Shown here: in pieces, positions 1-6,532 of the stretch | Layout of the letters: every line of letters starts with the position of its first letter | Position numbering within the stretch: position 1 is the first letter of the stretch | Assembly: GCA_900547505.1 (NCBI GenBank) | Contig: URGY01000024.1 | Span: 1-14,530 of the forward strand | Source of the DNA: an uncultured Collinsella sp. | GTDB taxonomy: Bacteria; Actinomycetota; Coriobacteriia; Coriobacteriales; Coriobacteriaceae | Direction of reading: 5' to 3' | DNA length: 14,530 bases | Translations under genes and position numbers: made by a program | The notes under the pieces: model-generated | Seen by the model: only the letters and a program-made list of their open reading frames with translations | Database searches by the model: none | Told to the model about the DNA's origin: nothing

Positions 1-49
1 ACGAGATGCAGCGTAGTCTCGTGGGCTCGGAGATGTGTATAAGAGACAG
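1..49 (+). other. Illumina Nextera adapter remnant (artefact)
   Basis: This stretch is sequencing adapter, not genome. Bases 1-7 (acgagat) match the end of the P7 flow-cell primer. Bases 8-15 (gcagcgta) occupy the 8-base i7 index position and match, from memory, Nextera index N721. Bases 16-30 match the read-2 adapter arm. Bases 31-49 (agatgtgtataagagacag) are exactly the 19-bp Tn5 mosaic end. Genomic sequence starts at base 50, inside glmM. Any reading frame crossing base 49 is chimeric. Confidence 0.97.
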
Positions 50-376
50 ACTAAAGAACTTGATGCCGTTGAACTCAGGCGGATTGTGCGAAGCGGAGAT
101 GACGATGCCGCCATCAAGCTCGTTTTGAACGGTGAGCAGCGCCACGGCGGGCGTGGGGATAACGCCGCAGCAATGCGGGCGGCCGCCCTCGGCCATAATG
201 CCGGCGGTCAGAGCGCTCTCGAGCATGGTGCCCGAAAGGCGCGTGTCACGGCCGATGCAGATATCCGGACCAAGGAACTTGGTCGCCGCGCGGCCCAGGC
301 GAAACGCGAGATCGCACGAGAGGTCGGCATTGGCGACGCCACGGACGCCGTCGGTACCGAAGATGTTCTGGGGCAT
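50..376 (-). CDS. glmM: Phosphoglucosamine mutase GlmM, N-terminal part (cut by adapter)
   Basis: GlmM converts glucosamine-6-phosphate to glucosamine-1-phosphate, a cytoplasmic step on the way to UDP-GlcNAc and peptidoglycan. The visible 109 residues begin [13 protein letters not shown], the conserved start of bacterial GlmM. They contain the active-site loop ISASHNP at residues 93-99, with S96 as the phosphorylated serine, and GRDTRLSG at 42-49. Family members are about 445 residues, so roughly three quarters are missing. The cause is the contig end, not a mutation. The ATG at 376 follows a good AAGGAG at 384-389. The gene lies downstream of rplM-rpsI as in many Actinobacteria, but a strong terminator separates it from rpsI, so it depends on read-through or on a promoter in the 123-bp gap that I cannot identify. 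The frame stays open through the adapter, so software may extend it falsely to base 1. Confidence 0.95.
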
Positions 377-424
377 AGGATCGCTCCTTCCCTAGCAGGC
401 GATATGCAACCGCCCACCCTAGTC

Positions 425-469
425 GAAAAAGAAAAGCGGGACCCGCCGAGGAATCGGCAGGCCCCGCTT
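425..469 (-). terminator. Intrinsic terminator after rpsI
   Basis: Read on the minus strand, a 16-bp stem (454-469 pairing with 434-449, two G-U pairs) closes a 4-base loop at 450-453. A T-rich run follows (complement of 425-433). It lies 31 bases past the rpsI stop codon and should end most rplM-rpsI transcripts before glmM. Confidence 0.9.
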
Positions 470-499
470 GTACATTGTATCTCGAAAGGAGATAAAACC

Positions 500-895
<396 letters not shown>

Positions 896-897
896 CT

Positions 898-1341
898 TTA
901 AGCCTCCAGCTCAATCTTCGTGGGGTTCTGGGCAGCATGCGGATGCTCGGCACCAGCGTAGACCTTAAGCTTGGTCATCTGGGCACGGCCGAGGGTGGTC
1001 TTGGGCAGCATACCGCGAACGGCGCGCTCGATGACCTTCTCCGGGTGCTTCTCCATAGCCTGGCGGAAGCTCTCAGCCTTGAGGCCGCCGTTGTAGCCGC
1101 TGTGGCGATAATAGGTCTTCGTGTCGGCCTTGTTACCGGTAAGCTGGACCTTATCGGCGTTGATGACGACAACGAAGTCGCCGCAGTCGCTGTTGGGCGT
1201 GAACTGGGGCTTGTTCTTACCGCGCAGGATCATTGCGATCTGGGTGGCAAGACGGCCCAGGACAGCACCATCGGCGTCGACGAGAACCCAGTTGCGCTGG
1301 ACCTCGCCCTGCTTAGCGTAGTGAGTCGATTTCGAAATCAC
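898..1341 (-). CDS. rplM: 50S ribosomal protein L13
   Basis: L13 (uL13) is an early-assembling large-subunit protein. The 147-residue product shows the family blocks [16 protein letters not shown] (about 18-33), [19 protein letters not shown] (about 47-65), a YRHSGYNGG segment near 78-86, and [14 protein letters not shown] (about 107-120). The start codon is GTG at 1341, not ATG. It is supported by a strong GGAGGAG at 1347-1353 and by the expected L13 N-terminus (the [17 protein letters not shown] stretch begins about residue 7). It is the first gene of the rplM-rpsI operon, with a good sigma-70-type promoter about 70 bases upstream and a short leader. Confidence 0.98.
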   Translation of the reverse strand: MISKSTHYAKQGEVQRNWVLVDADGAVLGRLATQIAMILRGKNKPQFTPNSDCGDFVVVINADKVQLTGNKADTKTYYRHSGYNGGLKAESFRQAMEKHPEKVIERAVRGMLPKTTLGRAQMTKLKVYAGAEHPHAAQNPTKIELEA

Positions 1342-1407
1342 TTAGACTCCTCCATGTACAGTACGTGTTGTTACAGAGATTCACGGGGCTCTGCAAGTAA
1401 CCCGTCC

Positions 1408-1435
1408 ATATTACCCCGCTCGCCGCTCGAGTCAA
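1408..1435 (-). promoter_or_regulatory. Sigma-70-type promoter of rplM-rpsI
   Basis: On the minus strand a -35 box TTGACT (1430-1435) and a -10 box TAATAT (1408-1413) are separated by 16 bases. Each matches consensus at five of six positions. Transcription would start near base 1400, leaving a leader of about 60 nucleotides before the GTG of rplM. I see no convincing conserved L13-leader fold by eye. Confidence 0.75.
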
Positions 1436-1498
1436 CAGGTATTTTGGCTCCGACCAGAGTTTCTGCACATGTCGTCCATGGGTCATGACGTCGCGACG

Positions 1499-2377
1499 CT
1501 AGCGCTCGACAAACGCCTCGATATCTCCCAACAAGCGCTTTGCCTCCTGGCGGCCCTGAATATACAGGTCGAGGAGCTTTGCCGGATCGTGCTCAACATG
1601 GCCGACCTCGACCGGCTTTTGCGGAGCGACGACCAACGCACGGCCCTCGCGCTCATACTTCCACAGGTGCATGCGCTGGATGTTATAGCGGTCGTGGCGC
1701 GTCTCGATAGCCTCGAGCAGGTAGGGGTAGTCGGCATAGCGGGCACGTGCGGCGGGCATAAACTCGTAGGGCTTTTTCTCGTACGAGCGGTCCTGCGTGA
1801 CAATGACAACCGCGCGATCGAAGCCCGCTTCCTCCAGCACGTGCTCGATGGGGACCGAATCGGCTACGCCGCCGTCGACGAATTTGTGCCCGTCAATCTC
1901 GACCGGCGGCGTCACTAGCGGCAGCGACGTCGAGGCGCGCACAGCATCGAGGTCGAGCACGGCGCTTTTGACCGGCAGGTACGTGGCGGTTCCAAAGAGC
2001 ATGTCCGTCGCGACGGCGTACATCTCGATGGGACTCGCGTCGAACGTCTCGTTATCGAAGGGGTCTAGGCGGTCCTGGACATCGTTGAAGATAAAGTCGT
2101 AACCCACAATAGAGCCCGTGGACGCAAACGATGCGGCGCCCATGTAGCGGCTGTCGTTGCAGAAAGCCAGGTTGATGCGGTTGGCACGGCCGATCTGATG
2201 CGACTTGTAGTTCACGCCGTTGAGGGCGCCAGCCGATACGCCATATACCGCCGGAATCTCGACGCCAGCCTCCATGAGAACGTCGAGCACGCCCGCGGTA
2301 AACTGCCCGCGAAAACTGCCGCCCTCCAGGACGAGAGCGACCTTGCCAGCGTTCTTTGCCTTATCTTCTGCAGTCAT
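1499..2377 (-). CDS. Patatin-like phospholipase family protein
   Basis: This is a 292-residue patatin-fold serine hydrolase, expected to act on lipid acyl esters in the cytoplasm or at the inner membrane face; the true substrate is unknown. Visible motifs are the oxyanion loop GGSFRG (19-24), the nucleophile elbow GVSAG (46-50, catalytic S48), and DGG (168-170, catalytic D168), giving the Ser-Asp dyad. No signal peptide or membrane segment is seen. It resembles the bacterial single-domain YjjU/RssA-type patatins in length and motif spacing. The ATG at 2377 is chosen because a perfect AGGAGG lies five bases upstream (2383-2388). No intrinsic terminator follows the TAG at 1499; the next 65 bases run into the rplM promoter, so read-through into the ribosomal operon is possible. 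The family call is firm and the physiological role is not known. Confidence 0.92.
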   Translation of the reverse strand: MTAEDKAKNAGKVALVLEGGSFRGQFTAGVLDVLMEAGVEIPAVYGVSAGALNGVNYKSHQIGRANRINLAFCNDSRYMGAASFASTGSIVGYDFIFNDVQDRLDPFDNETFDASPIEMYAVATDMLFGTATYLPVKSAVLDLDAVRASTSLPLVTPPVEIDGHKFVDGGVADSVPIEHVLEEAGFDRAVVIVTQDRSYEKKPYEFMPAARARYADYPYLLEAIETRHDRYNIQRMHLWKYEREGRALVVAPQKPVEVGHVEHDPAKLLDLYIQGRQEAKRLLGDIEAFVER

Positions 2378-2489
2378 ATTGACCTCCTGCGATTGCGTTT
2401 TGGCTTTCTTCTACCCAGTTTTGGAATGGAGGGCGCATAGGTTTTGGAGTTGAGAAGGGCGTGGCGGTCAACCAACCCCAGAGCATGAG

Positions 2490-2760
2490 TTGCCGCCGGG
2501 AAAGCGCGTCCCAGTCTGAGGGGCGATTCTGTGATGAATTTTCCGCTAGCCATTCATTTGGAAACTGCATCCCATTCCGAATGAGGATTCCGGGATGTAC
2601 TTTCCGCTTGAGCTGCCATTGGGAAAGCATGTCCCACTCTACGGCTCGATTCCGGGTCGTAGTTTCCGCTTGAGGCGCCATCCGGAAACTACGTCCCAGT
2701 CTGAGCGCAGATTCCGGGACGCGCTTTCCGCCTGGACCGCCGTTGGGAATGCACGTCTCA
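2490..2760. repeat. Tandem 62-bp repeat array of alternating inverted arms
   Basis: Four units and part of a fifth repeat with a period of 61-62 bp; the GGAAA of successive left arms starts at 2499, 2560, 2622, 2684 and 2746. Each unit has a left arm of form GGAAAnnnnnTCCC and, about 31 bp later, a right arm of the inverse form GGGAnnnnnTTTCC (right arms at 2592-2605, 2654-2667 and 2716-2729; a decayed one near 2531-2544). The outer bases are conserved and the middle four or five vary. The last right arm (2716-2729) is the exact complement of the first left arm (2499-2512), 14 of 14 bases. The arm at 2654-2667 complements the next left arm 2684-2697 at 13 of 14. Linkers contain GATTCC and AGTCTGAG-like words. 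Confidence 0.88.
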
Positions 2761-2804
2761 CCCCGCGTTGCCGCGGTGCCTTCTTTACGCCCGCGCCCTG
2801 CACA

Positions 2805-2821
2805 GAGTTCGATTCTCCGCG
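2805..2821 (+). repeat. 17-bp inverted copy of the ssrA T-arm region
   Basis: Bases 2805-2821 (gagttcgattctccgcg) are an exact copy, on the opposite strand, of the T-arm and adjoining stem of ssrA (complement of 2888-2904). The two copies face each other across the ssrA terminator. The flanking bases differ and no tRNA-like body is present upstream, so this is a fragment and not a second RNA gene. Confidence 0.85.
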
Positions 2822-2832
2822 GTATCTGTAAG

Positions 2833-2870
2833 TAATAAAAAAGCAGGTAGGTGCGTTTACCTACCTGCTT
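2833..2870 (-). terminator. Intrinsic terminator of ssrA
   Basis: On the minus strand a perfect 12-bp stem (AAGCAGGTAGGT, 2859-2870 with 2841-2852) and a 6-base loop are followed by a T run (complement of the A-rich 2835-2842). It begins eight bases beyond the CCA end of ssrA. Confidence 0.95.
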
Positions 2871-2878
2871 GTAACTAT

Positions 2879-3242
2879 TGGTGGAGGCGCGGAGAATCGA
2901 ACTCCGGTCCACGAAAGCTCCCTGATTGGCATCTCCAAGCTCAGTCGCTGGTTTTGTCTCGGACGCTTTGCGCGCAGCGACACGCTCGCGGCGTCCTAAC
3001 CGGTTCGGTCTTAGCCTGCGCCATACCGATTACGTGCGCAGGAGCATTCCCCTAAAATGACGTCGCGCCGGTGTCGGGGAAATCACCGGGTTGACGCGCC
3101 GCTATAAACTAAGCAGCGAGAGCCATAGGCTCAAAAGAAGAGTTGTTGTCAATTCAATTTGACGGTACCCCTGTTTAACGAGGCGAGGAGACCTCGGCTT
3201 GCTTCCTCTCTCAGAGCTATCGTGTCGAAACCAGTCGCCCCC
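2879..3242 (-). ncRNA. ssrA: Transfer-messenger RNA (tmRNA)
   Basis: tmRNA rescues ribosomes stalled on broken mRNAs and adds a degradation tag, working with SmpB and alanyl-tRNA synthetase. The 5' end GGGGGCGAC (3242 downward) pairs with CGCCTCC before the encoded ACCA end (2879-2882), forming a 7-bp acceptor stem. The third pair is G-U, the identity element for alanine charging. The tRNA-like D-loop region GGTTTCGACA and the T-arm GGAGTTCGATTCTCC are present. The tag frame at 3109-3150 reads DNNSSFEPMALAA then TAG, ending in the ALAA expected for Clp proteolysis. The resume codon is taken as GAC: the codon two triplets upstream in this frame is TGA, with ATT between, so the only alternative is one extra Ile. 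The length of 364 nucleotides is typical for a one-piece tmRNA. No clear promoter is visible between 3243 and 3479. Confidence 0.97.
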
Positions 3243-3437
3243 GAATGTCGGGAAAGTCTGGATGGTATTGGGCACGAGCACCCAACGCCCGTCGACTTTT
3301 CAAGGAACATACGGGGCAAGCCCCGCTTGTGGAGTGTTATCTTACCACGTTCTGAAAGCGGACAGCTGTTCTATGCACGAGCTGTGAAGACCCCAATGTG
3401 CGCTGCACTTCGCACTTTTGCTACCGATCTCGTCACG

Positions 3438-3443
3438 TATATT
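3438..3443 (+). promoter_or_regulatory. Possible -10 box for the 144-residue protein gene
   Basis: TATATT at 3438-3443 is a good -10 hexamer, 36 bases before the ATG. The matching -35 is poor (TTTTGC at 3416-3421, 16-base spacer), so this may be a weak or activated promoter. Confidence 0.4.
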
Positions 3444-3479
3444 TTCGCCAAGCACAACTGACCCGTCGAAAGGACCGTT

Positions 3480-3914
3480 ATGGATACCAAGCAGCAACTC
3501 GTCAATGCCCTCGTAGGCCTGGGCTCAACCATTACCGAAGCTATGGACGTCATCGAGGGCTTTGTCCCCTGCGGACATCCCGCCCTCACGGTATCGAACG
3601 CACTCGTCGCGCTGGACGCTGACGATGATGCGGCTCTCGCCCAGCAGCTTGAGACCGTCGAGGGCTTTATCGACCACGTGAGCGAAAACCGCGGAGTGAC
3701 CGCCTACCACGACCTCACGGTCGAGCTCGTAGGCCCCAAGGCCGATCTGCTCGCAGCAATCCGCGAGGTAGGCGCCCTTATGCAGACCGCAGGCGTCAAG
3801 AACACCCAGGTCAACGAGTGGGTCTACCGCAGTCTGGCAGCACTCGACAGCTCCGACGAAAAGGCAGCCGAGCAGCTCACCGAAGCCCCTGCCATCAAAG
3901 CTGCACTTGCCTAA
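3480..3914 (+). CDS. Hypothetical helical protein, 144 residues, with internal repeats
   Basis: I do not recognise this protein. It is acidic, rich in Ala, Leu, Asp and Glu, predicted mostly helical, and lacks a signal peptide or membrane segment, so it is probably cytoplasmic. A CGH triplet at residues 31-33 (within FVPCGHPAL) is the only cysteine. A degenerate internal repeat is visible: SNALVALDADDDAALAQQLE (39-58) resembles RSLAALDSSDEKAAEQLTEA (117-136), and NALVGL at 9-14 starts a weaker third copy. The ATG at 3480 follows AAAGGA with a 5-base gap. Its codon use fits the genome. It stands alone on the plus strand between ssrA and the convergent ATPase gene, so context gives no function. 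It looks like a real gene because of its ribosome binding site and coherent composition. Confidence 0.8.
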   Translation: MDTKQQLVNALVGLGSTITEAMDVIEGFVPCGHPALTVSNALVALDADDDAALAQQLETVEGFIDHVSENRGVTAYHDLTVELVGPKADLLAAIREVGALMQTAGVKNTQVNEWVYRSLAALDSSDEKAAEQLTEAPAIKAALA

Positions 3915-3959
3915 AAAGGCCTGCACCCTGGTGGCTGCGGTACCGCCCGGGTGCAGGCC
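3913..3959 (-). terminator. Intrinsic terminator of the P-type ATPase operon
   Basis: A perfect 11-bp stem (GGCCTGCACCC at 3918-3928 with GGGTGCAGGCC at 3949-3959) is followed on the minus strand by five T residues (complement of 3913-3917). It lies 19 bases beyond the ATPase stop codon. The plus strand has no T run after the stem, so termination of the convergent gene here would be weaker. Confidence 0.85.
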
Positions 3960-3978
3960 ATAAGCTCAATCGAAAACC

Positions 3979-6054
3979 CTAACGCAGATACGCTTTCGCG
4001 TTGCCCAAGCTGTACGCAATCGTCGAGCCGTTGTGCAACAGCGACGACGTCTGCGGGGTAATCGTGCCGGTAATACCCAGTGCCAACAGCGCTGAGTTGG
4101 TGAGCATCACCTTAGAGTAGGAGCTCGTCAGACGACCAACGAGGCCCTGGCTCATGCGGCGCAGGCGCACGATCGCAGCGAGATCCGTATCGGTCAGGAT
4201 GATATCGGCGACCTCCTTGGCGATGTCGCTTCCGCCGCCCATGGCCAGACCCACATCGGCCAAACCGAGCGCCGGCGAATCGTTGACGCCGTCGCCCACC
4301 ATGGCAACGTGGCGCCCCTCGCTCTTAATGCGCTCCACATAGGCGTACTTGTCCTCGGGCAGCAGCTCGGCCTTAAACTCGTCGACCCCCGCCTCTCGCG
4401 CAATGCGCTCGGCCGTGCGCTCGGAGTCGCCCGTGAGCATAACGACATGCTTGACGCCCAGCGCATGCAGGTCGGCGATGGCCTCGCGGACCCCGGGCTT
4501 GAGCGGATCCTCGATGCCGAGCACGCCCACGACCGTGCCGTCGACCGCCAGATACAGCGTCGACAAGCCCTGCATCTGGGACTCGATGCGCTCCTTGATG
4601 TCGGATTCGAGCTGTGCGCCCTCGTCCTCAAACACAAAATGTGCCGAACCGATGATGGCGCGACGCCCTTCAATGGACGAAGCGATGCCGTGCGCCACGA
4701 TGTACTCGACCGCAGCGTGACGCTCGCGGTGCTCGAGCCCACGCTCGCGGGCGGCGTTGACCACGGCACGCGCCACCGGATGAGGGAAATGCTCCTCCAA
4801 GCAGGCGGAAAGGCGCAAAACCTCGTCCTCGCTCCAGCCATCGGTGGTGAGCACGCAGGCAAGACGCGGCTGCGCCTCGGTGAGCGTGCCGGTCTTATCA
4901 AACACGATGGTATCGGCCTTGGCAAACGACTCAAAGTACTTCGCGCCCTTGACCATGACGCCCATCTTGGCGGCATCGCTCATAGCGGTCATGACGGCGA
5001 CCGAACCCGTAAGCTTGAGCGCGCACGAGTAGTCGACCATCAGCGCCGCTGAGGTCTTGATGAGGCTACGGGTGGTAAGCGCAACCAGGCCCGCGAGCAG
5101 GAAGTTCCACGGGACGATCTTGTTGGCGAGGTCCTCCATGTGCGACTGGCCCTCGGACTTGAGCGAGTCGGCCGCCTGCACGAGCGAGACGATCGAGCGG
5201 AGCTTGGTCTGAGCCGTATTGGCGCGCACACGCACCAAGATGCTGCCGTCTTCCACGACGGTGCCGGCGAACACGTCGTCGCCTGCGCTGCGCTCGACGG
5301 CAAGCGGCTCGCCGGTCAGGGTCGCCTGGTTGACCATGGCGCTTCCCTGCTCGACCACGCCGTCGATGCAGATGGACATGCCGGTGCGAACGGCGACCAA
5401 GTCGCCGGGCTCAAGCTCGGTGGCGGCAACACTCACCTCGGTGTCGCCGACCACTTTTTGCGCCTTGTCGGGTACGTCGAGTAGCGAGTTGATGAGCTCG
5501 TTTTCGCTCATGGCGCGTGTGTAGTCCTCGAGCAGCTCGCCCACGTTGAGCAGGAACATCGTCTGACCCGCGGTGTCGACGTCGCGCTTGACGAACGAGA
5601 TGCCGATGGCCGAGGCGTCGAGCACGGGGACGGTCAGGCGCGGTTGCGCGAGCTCGTGGAGAGCGGCACGCAAAAAGGCCATGTAACCGGCCACGACAAA
5701 CACCGCACGCAGAGGCGTAGGCAGGAACCAGCGGCGCGCGTAGTGGGCGCCGATAAGTGTGGCAAGATCCATAACGAGCTTGTGCTTGCGTGGCTCAAGC
5801 TGCATCACGTAGCCCGACTTGGCATCGGCGATAGCTTGAGCATCGAGTGCGCCCAAGGCGTCGAGCACGCTCGCGCGGCGCGGCTCGTCGTACTCCAGCG
5901 CCATCTGGCCAATGCGGCCATACACGCGCACTTTGCGCACGCCGTCGATATCGCCGCTGAGCTTAAGAAGTGCATCGAGATCGCTCTCTGGCACAGGACC
6001 CGCCAATTGAAGACGGGTCCTGCCGGGGATCTCGCTAATAATCGAGAATCTCAT
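3979..6054 (-). CDS. P1B-like metal-transporting P-type ATPase without a CPC motif
   Basis: This 691-residue integral membrane pump couples ATP hydrolysis to cation transport, most likely metal export. Visible in order: an N-terminal HMA-like domain without CxxC (about 1-77, with the IPGRTRLQL start), membrane segments near 95-175, the actuator TGEP (247-250), membrane segments near 314-357, DKTGTLT with phosphorylated D386 (386-392), the HP pair of P1B pumps (425-426), TGD (541-543), the hinge GDGVNDSPAL (587-596), and a last pair near 646-690 ending with LLHNGSTIAYSLGN, like the HN...T tail of P1B pumps. Where most P1B pumps have CPC or SPC, this one has DYSCALKLT (341-349): no proline and a single cysteine. 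The metal therefore cannot be assigned. It starts 18 bases after the 81-residue protein with only a weak AGG ribosome site, suggesting coupled translation. Confidence 0.93.
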   Translation of the reverse strand: MRFSIISEIPGRTRLQLAGPVPESDLDALLKLSGDIDGVRKVRVYGRIGQMALEYDEPRRASVLDALGALDAQAIADAKSGYVMQLEPRKHKLVMDLATLIGAHYARRWFLPTPLRAVFVVAGYMAFLRAALHELAQPRLTVPVLDASAIGISFVKRDVDTAGQTMFLLNVGELLEDYTRAMSENELINSLLDVPDKAQKVVGDTEVSVAATELEPGDLVAVRTGMSICIDGVVEQGSAMVNQATLTGEPLAVERSAGDDVFAGTVVEDGSILVRVRANTAQTKLRSIVSLVQAADSLKSEGQSHMEDLANKIVPWNFLLAGLVALTTRSLIKTSAALMVDYSCALKLTGSVAVMTAMSDAAKMGVMVKGAKYFESFAKADTIVFDKTGTLTEAQPRLACVLTTDGWSEDEVLRLSACLEEHFPHPVARAVVNAARERGLEHRERHAAVEYIVAHGIASSIEGRRAIIGSAHFVFEDEGAQLESDIKERIESQMQGLSTLYLAVDGTVVGVLGIEDPLKPGVREAIADLHALGVKHVVMLTGDSERTAERIAREAGVDEFKAELLPEDKYAYVERIKSEGRHVAMVGDGVNDSPALGLADVGLAMGGGSDIAKEVADIILTDTDLAAIVRLRRMSQGLVGRLTSSYSKVMLTNSALLALGITGTITPQTSSLLHNGSTIAYSLGNAKAYLR

Positions 6055-6072
6055 AGTTTGTGCCTGGGAGCG

Positions 6073-6318
6073 TTACTCGGCTGCCTCGTCGGCAGCGGCC
6101 TCGCTCTGGGTGATGTAGGCAGCCTCGGCAACCATGTCATCGACATTGGCCTTGGCCTGCTCGACCATGTCCTGGTAGCAGTTCTTGACGCGCATACCGC
6201 ACGCGATGCCCTGCACGCAGGCATTCTTTACCGGAGCGCTGGTGAGCAGCTTGATGCCGGCCGTACCAAGCAGAAAACCGCCACCGACAAGCAGGGTGTT
6301 AAACGTCGACTTCTTCAT
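6073..6318 (-). CDS. Small membrane-anchored protein, PacL/DUF1490-like, paired with the ATPase
   Basis: An 81-residue protein begins MKKSTFNTLLVGGG. Residues about 7-26 form one hydrophobic segment. Then comes a TSAPVKNACV junction, and from about 42 on a charged helical stretch (KNCYQDMVEQAKANVDDMVAEA) and an acidic tail. Three cysteines lie at 34, 40 and 47. The plan (one membrane segment, an AP-(V/L)-(K/R) junction, an amphipathic helix, an upstream position next to a P-type ATPase) matches my memory of the mycobacterial PacL proteins (DUF1490), metal-binding partners of CtpC, CtpG and CtpV. It lacks their His/Asp-rich tail. It may correspond to the family labelled DUF6110, which I could not check. 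The ATG at 6318 is chosen over the upstream one at 6351 because AAGGAG (6326-6331) precedes it. It is the first gene of the ATPase operon. The metal-chaperone role is inferred. Confidence 0.8.
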   Translation of the reverse strand: MKKSTFNTLLVGGGFLLGTAGIKLLTSAPVKNACVQGIACGMRVKNCYQDMVEQAKANVDDMVAEAAYITQSEAAADEAAE

Positions 6319-6397
6319 GTTGCTTCTCCTTTTGCCGCACAAGCGCGGCATGGTGCCTTAGCACCCGAGTTCATTAGTTTGCTCGAGCACGCTTTTG

Positions 6398-6436
6398 AGA
6401 CTAGTTTAGTATAACAATTTGGTCAACAATGGCTAA
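6398..6436 (-). promoter_or_regulatory. Probable promoter region of the small protein-ATPase operon
   Basis: Two overlapping candidates lie on the minus strand. One pairs -10 TATACT (6408-6413) with a poor -35 TTAGCC (6431-6436); the other pairs -35 TTGACC (6421-6426) with a weak -10 TAGTCT (6398-6403). Both have 17-base spacers. Overlapping imperfect boxes would fit a regulated promoter, but no operator is certain. The leader would be 70-90 nucleotides. Confidence 0.5.
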
Positions 6437-6532
6437 CTTTTGAAAACATGCGGTCCAGACCGCCCGGTACTCGGTGGTTCACTCACCACGATGCAAATCC
6501 GCACCCCCACGGGTATCCGCCCCGCCCTTGCG

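Larger units (their letters stand above)
2378..2878. other. Gene-free spacer between patatin gene and ssrA
   Basis: This 501-bp stretch has no convincing gene. From left to right it holds the patatin gene's ribosome binding site, a short region with two similar GTTTTGGA-containing segments (about 2419-2455), the 62-bp repeat array, a GC-rich linker, an inverted fragment matching the ssrA T-arm, and the ssrA terminator. A possible -35-like TTGACC on the minus strand (complement of 2464-2469) has no good -10 partner. A 183-codon open frame on the minus strand crosses all of this, but it starts inside ssrA, reads through the repeats and overlaps the start of the patatin gene, so it is not a gene. 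Confidence 0.7.

Noticed and set aside
31..49. A genuine Tn5 or IS50 end
   Set aside because: The 19-bp mosaic end is joined to Nextera primer and index sequence, so it is a library artefact.
2490..2760. CRISPR array
   Set aside because: Units are degenerate, the variable parts are arm centres inside the repeat, arms alternate in orientation, and no cas gene is near.
2761..2823. A tRNA gene on the plus strand ending in the T-arm-like sequence
   Set aside because: No acceptor partner, D-arm or anticodon arm can be drawn upstream, and there is no CCA or discriminator; only the 17-base T-arm fragment matches.
2361..2912. Minus-strand open frame of 183 codons across the repeat array
   Set aside because: It begins inside ssrA, passes through its terminator and the degenerate repeats, and overlaps the start of the patatin gene; no ribosome site.
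3312..3325. CGGGGCAAGCCCCG palindrome upstream of ssrA as a terminator
   Set aside because: There is no T run on either strand and the loop is too tight; it may be a leader hairpin but nothing supports a function.
3159..3461. Plus-strand open frame of 100 codons
   Set aside because: It is antisense to the 5' part of ssrA and has no ribosome site or coherent composition.
4309..5052. Plus-strand open frame of 247 codons within the ATPase
   Set aside because: It is the mirror of the ATPase catalytic domain, which shows all P-type motifs on the minus strand.
6319..6351. Eleven-residue N-terminal extension of the PacL-like protein (start at 6351)
   Set aside because: The inner ATG at 6318 has AAGGAG at the right distance; the outer start has none and adds a basic stretch before the membrane segment.
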